From the NCBI RefSeq assembly GCF_963678635.1, contig NC_087070.1:11130539-11194538 (forward strand): 64,000 nt of DNA, in the 5' to 3' direction. A program made the position numbers and the translations under genes. This stretch comes from Symsagittifera roscoffensis. Lineage: Eukaryota; Xenacoelomorpha; Acoela; Convolutidae. The notes beneath the pieces were generated by a model. That model did not search any database. It saw only the letters and a list, made by a program, of their open reading frames with translations, and had not been told where the DNA came from. Below, piece after piece: positions 13,080 to 25,720 of this stretch. Numbering within the stretch: position 1 is the first letter of the stretch; each line of letters begins with the position of its first letter.

Positions 13080-13661
13080 ACTGTCCCCGGGAAATTTCAC
13101 CAATTAATGTTTTTAGTTTTGTAAAAATAAAAACAAACTCTTAGCTTTTCTAGGATGACCCTACTATATATTAGAAGAATTGACTATATTATACGCAATG
13201 TTTAACTTTATTGGACTTTTCTTTTTCCTACTAAAGGGAATATACAACGCATGTGCAAAACACACAAAAGTCAAAAACAAGCAAGTATTTTTTTTTGAAT
13301 ATTCTTCACATCAATTAATAAAATCCTTCTTGACGCTCAAATTAGTGAAAATAATTAAAAGCTAGCTACAAAACCAAACACATATGACACTTCACAGGAT
13401 AACAGAAACTCAACACGCACGGCACCACCACACCAACACAGTCTACGAAATAATCACCACTTGGCTTTAGATACACAGAAATATAGGAACATACTAGCAA
13501 TCACTGAACATACCTCTCAAGGTTGTGATTTCCCAAGAAGTCCAATATTTCATATAACACTCCATCAACCAAATCTTGACGCCACATTTAAGCAAGTTGT
13601 AGAACAACAACACACGATAATCTTTTGTTCTCAAAACAATCATCTCTTCAGCCCGCAATGA
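13080..13661 (+). pseudogene. Family A env-like C-terminus with membrane segment
   Basis: After the satellite insert, env reading resumes: 61 codons open at 13180-13365 with the hydrophobic run 'MFNFIGLFFFLLKGIYN', a good transmembrane helix, then a His/Thr/Gln-rich tail open at 13461-13661. The same membrane segment and tail occur at 21.6-22.1 and 34.3-34.8 kb. A stop at 13659-13661 separates it from ORF4, which follows in the same frame at 13671. This membrane segment is the main reason for calling the gene env-like. Confidence 0.55.
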
Positions 13662-13670
13662 GCCGATAGA

Positions 13671-14384
13671 TTGGATCCCTCAACGGTTAATTTTCCTATC
13701 CATCAAACCCTACAACGCCACTCCGCACGCATTTCACTCTCAGACCTCATCTCTTCTCCCCTACACAGTTTTCTTTTTAATTCACCACGCATCGACTCAG
13801 ACGATTCAACACAAACCGTTTTTAACACCATATCTAACTTTAAAATTGCTGATGTAGAATTCCCTGATGATTCCTTGACTCCCAACCTAGCCCTACAAAT
13901 TAATCCCGACCAACTTTTCTACCCATTATTTACTATCTTCCAAATTAAACCTCTCCCTCCCCATCTTCATATACCAACGCTACTAATATCCTTTCCCCAT
14001 TGTCAGGTCATCAACCCGACGCACCGAGCCACAGGACCGACAACCAAAAAGAGCATGAACTTCATAACCCAACAAAAACCTCAACATCCGAATCCTCCAC
14101 TCACTCAGTTAATATGGCACCCACAAGATGACAAAAAGACCTGTGCAAGAAGGATAAATTTTCACCAAAAACATTTTATAGAATCTATAGCCTTCGACAA
14201 AATAAAAACCCTGATCGAATCAAATCAAGCCGATAAAAATATAGTTGTTGAAGAAATTACATGTTTTCAAATTAACCCAGAAACAGAAGTAGCATGTAAA
14301 TATGCCAAAGCACTTTTCAGAACACAATATTCAAAACTTCTTGTCCAAAACAAAAAAAATTTGACAGGAAAACAGAAAATCTAA
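13671..14384 (+). pseudogene. Chimeric ORF4-env open reading frame
   Basis: 237 codons open, the longest in any family A copy. Residues 1 to about 153 (to about 14130) match ORF4 at 22110-22574. From about 14140 on ('HFIESIAFDKIKTLIESNQ', 'EVACKYAKALFRTQYS') the text matches the middle of env at 33590-33800. So the ORF is a fusion made by deletion or recombination between two parts of family A, not an ancestral gene. The ORF4 part is Pro/Ser/Asp-rich with no domain I know. Expression is doubtful. Confidence 0.6.
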
Positions 14385-15260
14385 TCTTTGGCCCAGCACA
14401 ACCATATCAAAGTCAAAAAGAAGAAAAATCTTAATTCCCGGTAACACTTTACAAAAGCACAAGAAATACTGGCGGAAAAGTTCGCCCTGAAATGAAAGCT
14501 AGTAAACGACTACAAGAACTTTTTTTAATAAAAAACACTTATTTTGGTGCAATCCACTACGATATAGATCTTGATATGAAATTAAATTATACAATAGGTA
14601 GAATTTTTCACGAATAGTCACTCTCTGATTTAAAAACACTTCATCACTTATCGTAAGTCAAAAGAACTTAAATAGTACAATCGCTGGCATTAGCAGTACT
14701 TTAAATACCCTAAACAGAATAGCTATTATCAGGTAACCGCTCTAACTTCATTGACTACGAAGGCATTATTCTTTGGTATTACACATGCTCTAAGATAATT
14801 TTATCACTTTTTGGTTTTGAAGATAAGAGATCTTATCAACGAATCCCTACATTTTTTACAAAAACGAAGTACCTTTTGTAGATACACTATCACGACGCAC
14901 CTAGTTTTGGGATACAGCTGTCCCATGTGGGGATGAAAATAGCCAGAACCTAGTACAGCTTAACTCGAATGAAGATAATATTATCTTCTCACCCTAGAAC
15001 CTAGACTAATGTCACCTTTAAAGAAATTTTCACCCGAGAGCCTACGCACAATTGCTCGTAACCCAAACATAGATCTACAATCAATAGGTACTTACCCTAA
15101 ATCCGACATGCTGCATCAATTTGAAACCCAACAATTTCAAGAACTCCTCACTGAAACTGAATACAACTCAAAGACAATCGATTGACCAAAATTTATGAAA
15201 CAGCTAAAATAGCAGGCTTCTCAGACATTTATAAACAAGTTTATAGCGGATAGTTTAATG
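14385..15260 (+). pseudogene. Family A env-like, middle part
   Basis: Continues the env text after the chimeric ORF. 'ALFFGITHALR' and, in other frames, 'DYEGIILWYYTCS', 'RIPTFFTKTK' and 'AVPCGDENSQNLVQLN' occur at 14740-14985, then 'PESLRTIARNPNIDLQSIG' at 15040-15090. Conserved Cys and Tyr spacing is that of a secreted or extracellular domain. It could be a class III-like fusion glycoprotein of the type captured by some retroelements, but this is a weak guess. The gene is cut at about 15280 by the satellite array. Confidence 0.45.
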
Positions 15261-15279
15261 TTATTAAACACTACTAGCG

Positions 15280-18200
15280 TGTAACGCACCTCCGGTGCTT
15301 CGAATTTTGAACAACTTTTGAAAAACCGCATATATTGGAAACCAGATCTGCAGGCTTTTGGTGTTCTCTGACAGCACCCAATTACATGGTAGGTAAAATC
15401 AATTTGATAATTTTTTTCAATTCCTATTTTCCATCATATCTCCGAATACGTCATATCTCGAATAGTACAAAAAAGTAAGTAGTCATATTTGGAGGCAAGA
15501 TCCGCAACTCCCTGGGAGTACCCCGGCACCTCCCAATTACAGGGTTGGAATATTTAAATTTTGGGAATTTTTCTAGTCTAAGTTAACTACAAATTTTGGA
15601 AAAATCATTTAAAAAACTCATATGTCGAAAACTACAAGGAATTAAGTAGCAATAAGTGAAGGCAAAATTGCAATTCCTGAGAGTACCCTAACAGCACCCA
15701 ATTACAATGTAAGGAATTTCAAACTTTGAAGAATAATATTTCGTTACATTTTCTTAAAGTTTTTTTTTAAATCACAAAAAACATCACTATCAAAAACTAC
15801 AGGGACCTGAGCAGTCAAACTTGGAGGCAAGATTTACAACACCTGAAAGTATCCTGACAGCACACAATTACAGGGTAAAGGATTTCAAATTTTGAAAAGA
15901 AAAACTAAACAACTTTTTTGAAAATTTTTGGAAAAAATCGTAAAAAAGTGACATATGTAAAAAACTACAAAAAATTGAGCACCCATATTTGCAAACAAGA
16001 CTTGCAACTCTTGAGAATACCCTGAAAGCACCCAACTACAGGGTAAGAATTTTCAAATTTTGAAGAAAAAATAATTTTTGTTGGTTTTTTTTAAAATTTT
16101 TTGAAAATTACAAAAAAACCTCGTATCTCAAAAACTACAAAGATTTTTGAGCAGTCATATTTGGAGAAAAAAGTCGCAACCCGCTGAGAATACTTTGATA
16201 GCAAGAATTGGTAATTTCAAATTTTGAAAAAAAAAACTTCGTTAATTTTACTAAACGTTTTTTTAAAAAATCACAAAAAAGGTCATATTATGGAAACTAT
16301 AAAGATTTGAGCAGTTATAATTGGAGGCGAGGTTCTCAATACCTGAGAGTACTCTGATAGCCTCCAACTACAAGGTTGAGAATTTCAAGTTTTCAAGAAG
16401 AAAAGTTCGTGACAATTTCTGAAAATGTTTTGAAATATCACAAAAAACGTTATTTCTCGAAAACTACAAGGATTAGAGCAGTCATATTTGGAAAAAAAAG
16501 TCGCAACCCGCTGAGAATTCTCCGATAGCAAGAATTGGTAATTTCAAATTTTGAAGAAAAAACTTCGTCAATTTTTCTAAACGTTTTTTTAAAAAATCAC
16601 AAAAAAGGTCATATCTTGGAAACTATAAAGATTTGAGCAGTTATAATTGGAGGCACTGTTCGCAATACCTGAGAGTATCCTGACAGTACACAACAACAGG
16701 GTAAAAGATTTCAAATTTTGAAAAGAAAAACTAAATCAAATTTTCTGAAAATTTTTGGAAAAAGTTGTAAAAAACGTCATATCTGAAAAACTACAAAGAA
16801 ATGAGTGCATTTTTGCAAACAAGACTTGCAACTCTTGAGAGTGCCCTGACAGCACCCAACTACAGGGAAAGATTTTTCAAATTTTGAAGAAAAAAAATTA
16901 TGTTGGTTTTCTTTAATTTTTTGAAAATTACAAAAAAACCTCATATCTCAAAAACTACAAGGATTTGAGCAGTCATATTTGGAGAACAGAGTCGCAACCC
17001 CCTGAGAATACTCCGAAAGCAAGAATTGGTAATTTCAAATTTTGAAAAAAAAACTTCGTTAATTTTTCTTAAAGTTTTTTTAAAAAATCACAAAAAAGGT
17101 CATATTTTGGAAACTACAAGGAATTAAGCAGCAATAAGTGAAGGCAAAATTGCAATTCCTGAGAGTACCCTGACAGCACCCAATTACAATGTAAGGAATT
17201 TCAAACTTTGAAGAATAATATTTCGTTACATTTTCTTAAAGTTTTTTTTAAATCACAAAAAACATCACTATCAAAAACTACAGGGATCTGAGCAGTCAAA
17301 CTTGGAGGCAAGATTTACAACACTTGAAAGTATCCTGACAGCACACAAGTACAGGGTAAAGGATTTCAAATTTTGAAAAGAAAAACTAAACAACTTTTTT
17401 GAAAATTTTTGGAAAAAATCGTAAAAAAGTGACATATGTAAAAAACTACAAAAAATTGAGCACCCATATTTGCAAACAAGACTTGCAACTCTTGAGAGTA
17501 CCCATGAAAGCACCCAACTACAGGGTAAGAATTTTCAAATTTTGAAGAAAAAATAATTTTTGTTGGTTTTTTTTAAATTTTTTGAAAATTACAAAAAAAA
17601 CCTCATATCTCAAAAACTACACGGATTTTTGAGCAGTCATTATTGGAAAAAAAAGTCGCAACCCGCTGAGAATTAGAATTCTCCGATAGCAAGAATTGGT
17701 AATTTCAAATTTTGAAGAAAAAACTTCGTTAATTTTTCTAAAAGTTTTTTTAAAAAATCACAAAAAAGGTCATATTTTGGAAACTACAAGGAATTAAGCA
17801 GCAATAAGTGAAGACAAAATTGCAATTCCTTAGAGTCCCTGACAGCACCCAATTACAATGTAAGGAATTTCAAACTTTGAAGAATAATATTTCGTTACAT
17901 TTTCTTAAAGTTTTTTTTTAATCACAAAAAACATCACTATCAAAAACTACAGGGATCTGAGCAGTCAAACTTGGAGGCAAGATTTACAACACTTGAAAGT
18001 ATCCTGACAGCACACAAGTACAGGGTAAAGGATTTCAAATTTTGAAAAGAAAAACTAAACAACTTTTTTGAAAATTTTTGGAAAAAATCGTAAAAAAGTG
18101 ACATATGTAAAAAACTACAAAAAATTGAGAACCCATATTTGCAAACAAGACTTGCAACTCTTGAGAGTACCCATGAAAGCACCCAACTACAGGGTAAGAA

Positions 18201-21200
18201 TTTTCAAATTTTGAAGAAAAAATAATTTTTGTTGGTTTTTTTTTAAATTTTTTGAAAATTACAAAAAAAACCTCATATCTCAAAAACTACAAGGATTTTT
18301 GAGCAGTCATTATTGGAGAAAAAAGTCGCAACCCGCTGAGAATTCTCCGATAGCAAGAATTGGTAATTTCAAATTTTGAAGAAAAAACTTCGTTAATTTT
18401 TCTAAAAGTTTTTTTAAAAAATCACAAAAAAGGTCATATTTTGGAAACTACAAGGAATTAAGCAGCAATAAGTGAAGACAAAATTGCAATTCCTGAGAGT
18501 CCCTGACAGCACCCAATTACAATGTAAGGAATTTCAAACTTTGAAGAATAATATTTCGTTACATTTTCTTAAAGTTTTTTTTAATCACAAAAAACATCAC
18601 TATCAAAAACTACAGGGATCTGAGCAGTCAAACTTGGAGGCAAGATTTACAACACTTGAAAGTATCCTGACAGCACACAAGTACAGGGTAAAGGATTTCA
18701 AATTTTGAAAAGAAAAACTAAACAACTTTTTTGAAAATTTTTGGAAAAAATCGTAAAAAAGTGACATATGTAAAAAACTACAAAAAATTGAGAACCCATA
18801 TTTGCAAACAAGACTTGCAACTCTTGAGAGTACCCATGAAAGCACCCAACTACAGGGTAAGAATTTTCAAATTTTGAAGAAAAAATAATTTTTGTTGGTT
18901 TTTTTTTAAATTTTTTGAAAATTACAAAAAAAACCTCATATCTCAAAAACTACAAGGATTTTTGAGCAGTCATTATTGGAGAAAAAAGTCGCAACCCGCT
19001 GAGAATTCTCCGATAGCAAGAATTGGTAATTTCAAATTTTGAAGAAAAAACTTCGTTAATTTTTCTAAAAGTTTTTTTAAAAAAACACAAAAAAGGTCAT
19101 ATTTTGGAAACTACAAGGAATTAAGCAGCAATAAGTGAAGACAAAATTGCAATTCCTGAGAGTCCCTGACAGCACCCAATTACAATGTAAGGAATTTCAA
19201 ACTTTGAAGAATAATATTTCGTTACATTTTCTTAAAGTTTTTTTTTGATCACAAAAAACATCACTATCAAAAACTACAGGGATCTGAGCAGTCAAACTTG
19301 GAGGCAAGATTTACAACACTTGAAAGTATCCTGACAGCACACAAGTACAGGGTAAAGGATTTCAAATTTTGAAAAGAAAATTTAAACAACTTTTTTGAAA
19401 ATTTTTGGAAAAAATCGTAAAAAAGTGACATATGTAAAAAACTACAAAAAATTGAGAACCCATATTTGCAAACAAGACTTGCAACTCTTGAGAGTACCCA
19501 TGAAAGCACCCAACTACAGGGTAAGAATTTTCAAATTTTGAAGAAAAAATAATTTTTGTTGGTTTTTTTTTAAATTTTTTGAAAATTACAAAAAAAACCT
19601 CATATCTCAAAAACTACAAGGATTTTTGAGCAGTCATTATTGGAGAAAAAAGTCGCAACCCGCTGAGAATTCTCCGATAGCAAGAATTGGTAATTTCAAA
19701 TTTTGAAGAAAAAACTTCGTTAATTTTTCTGAAAGTTTTTTTAAAAATCACAAAAAAGATCATATCTTGGAAACTATAAAGATTTGAGCAGTTATAATTG
19801 GAGGCAAGGTTCGCAATACCTGAGAGTATCCTGACAGTACACAACTACAGGGTAAAAGATGTCAAATTTTGAAAAGAAAAACTAAATCAAATTTTTTGAA
19901 AATTTTTGGAAAAAATTGTAAAAAACGTCATATCTGAAAAACTACAAAGAAATGAGTGCATATTTGCAAACAAGACTTGCAACTCTTGAAAGTGCCCTGA
20001 CAGCACCCAACTACAGGGTAAGATTTCAAATTTTGAATAAAAAAAATTATGTTATTTTTTTTTAATTTTTTGAAAATTACAAAAAAACCTCATATCTCAA
20101 AAAATACAAGGATTTGAGCAGTCATATTTGGAGAACAGAGTCGCAACCCCCTGAGAATACTCCGAAAGCAAGAATTGGTAATTTCAAATTTTGAAAAAAA
20201 AAACTTCGTTAATTTTTCTTAAAGTTTTTTTAAAAAATCACAAAAAAGGTCATATTTTGGAAACTACAAGGAATTAAGCAGCAATAAGTGAAGGCAAAAT
20301 TGCAATTCCTGAGAGTCCCTGACAGCACCCAATTACAATGTAAGGAATTTCAAACTTTGAAGAATAATATTTCGTTACATTTTCTTAAAGTTTTTTTTTA
20401 TCACAAAAAACATCACTATCAAAAACTACAGGGATCTGAGCAGTCAAACTTGGAGGCAAGATTTACAACACCTGAAAGTATCCTGACAGCACACAACTAC
20501 AGGGTAAAGGATTTCAAATTTTGAAAAGAAAAACTAAACAACTTTTTTGAAAATTTTTGGAAAAAATCGTAAAAAAGTGACATATTATAAAAAACTACAA
20601 AAAATTGAGCACCAATATTTGCAAACAAGACTTGCAACTCTTGAGAGTACCCATGAAAGCACCCAACTACAGGGTAAGAGTTTTCAAATTTTGAAGAAAA
20701 AATAATTTTTGTTGGTTTTTTTTAAAAATTTTTTGAAAATTACAAAAAAAAACCTCATATCTCAAAAACTACAAGAATTTGAGCAGTCATATTTGTAGAA
20801 CAGAGTCGCAACGCCCTGAGAATACTCCGATAGCAAGAATTGGTAATTTCAAATTTTGAAAAAAAAACTTCGTTAATTTTTCTGAAAGTTTTTTTAAAAA
20901 ATCACAAAAAAGATCATATTTTGGAAACTATAAAGATTTGAGCAGTTATAATTGGAGGCAAGGTTCTCAATACCTGAGAGTACTCTGATAGCCTCCAACT
21001 GCAAGGTTGAGAATTTCAAGTTTTCAAGAAGAAAAATTCTTGACCTTTTCTGAAAATGTTTTGAAAAATCACAAAAAACGTCATTTCTCAAAAACTACAA
21101 GGGTTAGAGCAGTCATAATTGGAGGCAAGGTTCGCAACTCCTGAGAGTACTCTGACGGCATCCAAGAACAGGGTTGAGATAATCAAATTTTGTACTTTGG

Positions 21201-21250
21201 TTGGTAATTTCTGAAAATCTTTGAAAAAAAATCAAAAATCGTCGTATCTC
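15280..21250. repeat. Satellite array, ~165-bp monomer, locally 664-bp higher-order units
   Basis: About 6 kb of tandem repeats, roughly 36 monomers. Landmarks in each: 'AAAAACTACAAGGATTTGAG', 'AGCAGTCATATTTGGAG', 'GCAACTCCTGAGAGTACC', 'CAACTACAGGGTAA', 'TTTCAAATTTTGAAGAAAA'. Monomers at the ends differ a lot; in the middle a four-monomer block repeats nearly unchanged (landmark ACTACAAGGAATTAAGCAGC at about 17120, 17787, 18450, 19114: steps of 667, 663, 664). This shows recent local amplification. Antisense open frames of 80-82 codons recur with the same period and are by-products. The array interrupts an env-like gene. Confidence 0.95.
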
Positions 21251-21540
21251 GTACACTTAAAGGATTTGAGCATTCTTAATTGGACGCCAAATTCGCAGCC
21301 ACTTTGTGAACTCTGACCGCACCCCACTACTGGGCTCCTTGCTTAAACTGGGTGGAATAACTACTGAATTTAAACTGAAAAAATCGATAAAAATCGTACT
21401 CATTGCAATGTATGATATAGCTCGATCATGAAAAAATTGTTTCGTTAAACATGCAAAATTATTATGCTTAAACACGGGAGATAGCTGTCACTAGCCTTTA
21501 ATTATAGTATAGATATATATATATAGCTTAACGGTGAAAA
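21224..21540. repeat. Single-copy right flank of the satellite insert
   Basis: Non-tandem sequence between the last monomer and the resumed env reading, including a short TA tract. Matches 12720-13078. Both end at 'TTAACGGTGAAAAGTA', where env sequence resumes. Confidence 0.75.
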
Positions 21541-21544
21541 GTAT

Positions 21545-22091
21545 CGTCTCCAAGAAATTTCACCAATTAATGTTTTTAGTTTTGTTAATATAAAAACGAA
21601 CTCCTATCTTTTTTAGGATGACCCTACTATATATTAGAAAAAATTGATTATATTATACGCAATGTTTAATTTTATTGGACTTTTCTTTTCAAAAATAAGC
21701 AAGCGTAGCACAGGATTTTTTGCAGGTTTTTTTTTGAATATTCTGCACATCAATTAATAAAATCCTTCTTGACGCTCAAATAAGTGAATTTAATAAAAAG
21801 CTAGCTACAAAACCAAGCACATATGACACTTCACAGGAGAATAAAAACTCAACACGCACAGCACCACCACATCAACACAGTCTACAAAGTAGTCGCCACC
21901 TAGCAATAGATACACAGAATTATACGAACATACTAGCAATCACCGAACATACCTCTCAAGGTTGTGATTTCTCAAGGAGTCCAATATCTCATATAACACT
22001 CCATCAACCAAATCTTGACGACACATTTAAACAAACTGTAGAACAATCACACACAATAATCTTTTGTTCTCAAAACAATCACCTTTTCATC
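21545..22091 (+). pseudogene. Family A env-like C-terminus, copy after the satellite array
   Basis: Counterpart of 13080-13661: the membrane segment text ('LILLDFSF') near 21660-21690 and the tail ('ITHNNLLFSKQ' in another frame) near 22040. A deletion of about 50 bp after 21690 removes part of the segment after the helix compared with the 13-kb copy. Stops are frequent. The stop at the end of the tail is at the same point as in the 13-kb copy. Confidence 0.5.
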
Positions 22092-22109
22092 CCGCGATGA
22101 GCCGATAAA

Positions 22110-22574
22110 TTGAATCCCTCAGCTGTTAATTTTCCTATCCATCAAACCCTTTATCGCCACTCCTCGCGCATTTCACTCTCAGACCTCATCTCTTCTCTCC
22201 TACACAGTTTTTTTTCTAATTCACCACGCATGGACTCAGACGATTCAACACAAACCGTTTTGAACACCATATCTAACTTTAAAAATTCTGTTGTAGAATT
22301 CCCTGATGAATTCCTTGACTCCCAACCTAGCCCTAAAAATTATTCCCAATCAACTTTTCTACCCATTATTTACCATCTACTACTCCCTCCCCATCTTTAT
22401 ATACCAACGCTACTATTACTTTTTCCCCATTGTCAGGTCATCAACCCGACGCACCGAGCCACAAGACCGACAACCAAAAAGAGCATGAACTTCATAACTC
22501 AACAAAAACCTCAACATCCGAATCCTCCACTCATTCAGTTAATATTGCACCCACAAAATGACAAAGAGTTTTAA
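22110..22574 (+). pseudogene. Family A ORF4, N-terminal part
   Basis: 154 codons open, matching the ORF4 part of the 13671 ORF ('HQTLYRHSSRISLSDLISS', 'DSDDSTQTVLNTISNF'). Rich in Ser, Pro, Asp and Thr, probably unstructured at the N-terminus. No family recognised. It lies directly behind the env-like tail and ahead of the LTR-like region, so in family A it is the last gene. The true start is unclear, because the env tail and ORF4 share a frame in two of three copies and are separated only by one TGA. Confidence 0.5.
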
Positions 22575-24200
22575 ACGAAAGGACCCTAACGCTGCACCTC
22601 ATTTTCCTAAAAGTCGTCCACGATCATCCCGACTGTATTCCCATCACCCACAAAACACTTACACCCCAAAATTTTGAGTCCACAACTTGCCATTCCCCCC
22701 CCCCATAAACATACTATACATCAATTAATGATGTCCAACTGAAGTTATTCGTTGATGAAATTGTGGTAGTTCCCATATTCTCATAGATCACTTTTTACAT
22801 TTTCATTAAACCACTGAAACTGCCCTTGAAAAACAACCCTGAAGATAACGAGCTCTGTCATTCCCTCATTCACCAACTAACAACCGCTCTTAACGAAAAT
22901 CAATTCATTACCACCCGTTTAAATCAAAGCTTACAAAGATGCATATAGCACAATGAGCTAATCGATTTTTCATTAACCTTTACGATCATGCTATAACCAG
23001 ATATAAGGACGATACTCCACACGGAGACTACCCAAACACTAACCCTCAACTAACAGAAAAATTTTTCATCAGATCAGAATATATATTTCTATTAGATAGC
23101 ACTTATGAGAAAATTGATAACTTTATCGCTCGCGCACTAACAAACACCAAAGCCTACGAGCCATTATTCAATAAGTTCAACATTTCACTTCCTTACAGCT
23201 AAGCAAAGAGACATTCACTGCTCACACGAAGTCATTCTAAAGATAAAAGTAACCCACATATATACATATTATACATTTATACAAAAACATAACATCACCA
23301 ACACACCAGCGCGTAACCCGCAACAACGTTTTATCTTTATCAATTCATGGTAAACATCACCATATTTCTTAAGTTTCACCATTTGTATTAAAACTAGTAA
23401 CCTGCAGGGTATTTTCCTTAATAATGATCCCATCAAACAAATGTATACAATTTGTCCACTAACCAACACCTTCCCCATTGATGACGCTCGCCCAATTATA
23501 GTTCCTCACGAATATATACAGCCCAATGAAATAACCCTACTCGAATATATTTTCAATACTGAATTTAATCACAGGCTATACAACTTTATCCAAATTACGA
23601 ATCATGAGTTTTCACCACTTACAGAGGAAGTAACATCATCGGAGCGCTTGAACATTTTTGGCTTCTGCTTCGCACCAAAAACATAATCCGCAGGTATGCC
23701 ACGCTTCTCGTAACATCTGACACAATCAAAACTAACTTCCCCATGGACTTTTCCCTGAAACAGATTCCTCTTAAGTATGAGTTTTATATTTAGCACTAAC
23801 AAAAAAACCACTCACCATTACTACACGTTTTTTCCACTTTGCTTTTAGATTTCATCAGTCATTCGTCTTGAAGAACAAAACCCAAATAAAAAAAAACTAA
23901 CCCTTTTAAAAATTTTTAAATTTTTATCTAACAATGAAACTGAACTATCCGAGTGCAGTAAATTTCATAACCAGGGCGATGAATTAATAATTATGTTTCA
24001 AAATTCAAAACTCAAAGTAGTAAACTGATTAAATGGAAATAAATTACAAGAAACTAACATTTTTATGTGTTCTTCTTTTATAACTCGATATTTTTCATTT
24101 ACTCGAGCCCTTTTCACGCACTCTATCCACCAAACTCCTTAAGTCGCCCACGTAGAATTGTTTAATGAACAAATTTTCAGTTTCACTAAGAACTGATAAA
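22575..24200 (+). pseudogene. Family A ORF4, decayed C-terminal part
   Basis: Fragments in several frames: 'EKFFIRSEYIFLLDSTYEK' near 23050 and 'SNTKAYEPLF'-like text near 23145 match the 164-codon open stretch at 58953-59447. An 81-codon piece is open at 23441-23686 ('PIIVPHEYIQPNEITLLEY'). The protein would be several hundred residues long, helical in this part, without a motif I recognise. Non-functional. Confidence 0.4.
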
Positions 24201-25720
24201 AACTCCAACTTGTTTTCGCGCATTTCAAATTTACTTTAACCAGGCTGGAAGTATTTCTAAGTGAACCTAAACTAACCAACGCAGCTTACTAACAGCACCA
24301 AATCAACTGCATGTAAAAAAAAGTCCCACGGTACTCAGACCAGATTAAACCCAGGTTAAAGTTGGGTAAATTATTCTTTTGAAACCCATTTTCAATTTTT
24401 ATTGAAACCATTTTAAACACCAAAAGGTCAAAAGAAAAACCCAAAACACAATCTCTTTGTGATAAAAGGACATAACCAAAAACGAAATAAACAGAAACAA
24501 AATACTTGATAAAAACTAACAAAAAATTGAACACAAAAAGACACTCTGCTCAATAAGACGGTAAAGTCATACTCCCTCAACTGGCCTGACACACCACATT
24601 CGTTTGCATGCTCTATAAATGGTTCCTTTGCATGCTCTATAACCGGCCTAACACAAGGCGCTACACCACGCTTATCACACACTCTATTACTGACAAGAGT
24701 TTCTCAGAGTGAGCGAATCTTTAAAATAAAAACGCTTTTGCGAAAACAATTAATAAACATCATAATTGAAACTGATCTCACTAAACAAGTTATAGACATA
24801 AACGCAATGTAAAAAATTTCTTGGAGCAAACGGAACGAGACGTAAAGGGAGATGAAAACTCGACGACATTTCAACTTTGGAAAGGAAAGTATACTGGCTT
24901 TTTGCCGTAGTCACAACCATCACAGGTTTTGAAGTCTGGACCCAATATTGCAGCAAAAGAACCCATTGAAGAAAAACAATGGCCTACTCGATGTTGACTT
25001 TACATACATACATATCCAAGTCACTTGGCGCTTCACACAGAAAGGTCAAACTTCATCTTGCACGTAATCTTGCTCTAGCTTAACAAAATTGACACATCAT
25101 TGCATCAATCTGAAATCTTGAATCGATCACTCAAAAAGATCTAGATTAAAACAAGACCCACTTCTGAAACACGAACAACTGCTTTTTCTCTCTACGAAGA
25201 CAACTACTTCTCTCCTTCCTTCACGCAGTCACTGCTTCAAAAGAAAACTACTCCAAAAAATCAATAAATCTCTTCATCCATCCTTCACTACAGTAAACAA
25301 TTTGAAAATTAAAAACTCTCTAAGCCCAGGATGGGTGGAACCAGTTTAAAACTGGTTTTTATAACCCATTATATTCTTGATAAAATTATCTTTATAAAAT
25401 ATTTCTTACTAATTAATCATGATCTATATTTATAGTTTTCAGCCAGAACAAAATGAATTCAATTTAACAAGATGTTGCTCTTCTCCAGAACCATTCCTGA
25501 TATCTGATCTGGGAAATACCAGTAAACACTAGTTCTATTGAGACTAGGAGATATAAGAAGAAGGTTAAAATTGGTATTAGACTAAGAACTTGCACGAATC
25601 TATCCGGCTGAAAATTAGATAGCGTGACGATTAGACGGTGTATCTTATCTAAAATTACTCTAAGAGTGAGCCACCTTGTACTTAAACTCAAGTTTTTTAC
25701 CAGTAGTGTAAAGGTTTTGT
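24200..25720 (+). repeat. LTR-like region of family A (copy 1)
   Basis: Follows ORF4 and matches 59690-61210 in blocks: 'ACTAACCAACGCAGCTTACT' (24265), 'CCACGGTACTCAGACC' (24327), 'CCGGCCTAACACAAGG' (24642), 'GGATGGGTGGAACCAG' (25329), and a 150-bp end block (25540-25690) that also occurs at 63450-63600. Repetition behind two element copies and a TATA-like 'GATATAAG' (25549) suggest a long terminal repeat. I cannot fix TG/CA ends, so the bounds are approximate. Confidence 0.5.

Noticed and set aside
17271-19610. Repeated antisense open frames of 80-82 codons (start MLSWVLSRVASL or MRYEVFFVIFKK)
   Set aside because: They recur with the satellite period and exist only because the satellite unit lacks stops in that frame. 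No start context, no family.
15280-21250. CRISPR-like array
   Set aside because: Units are contiguous without unique spacers, 165 bp long, in a eukaryotic retroelement context.
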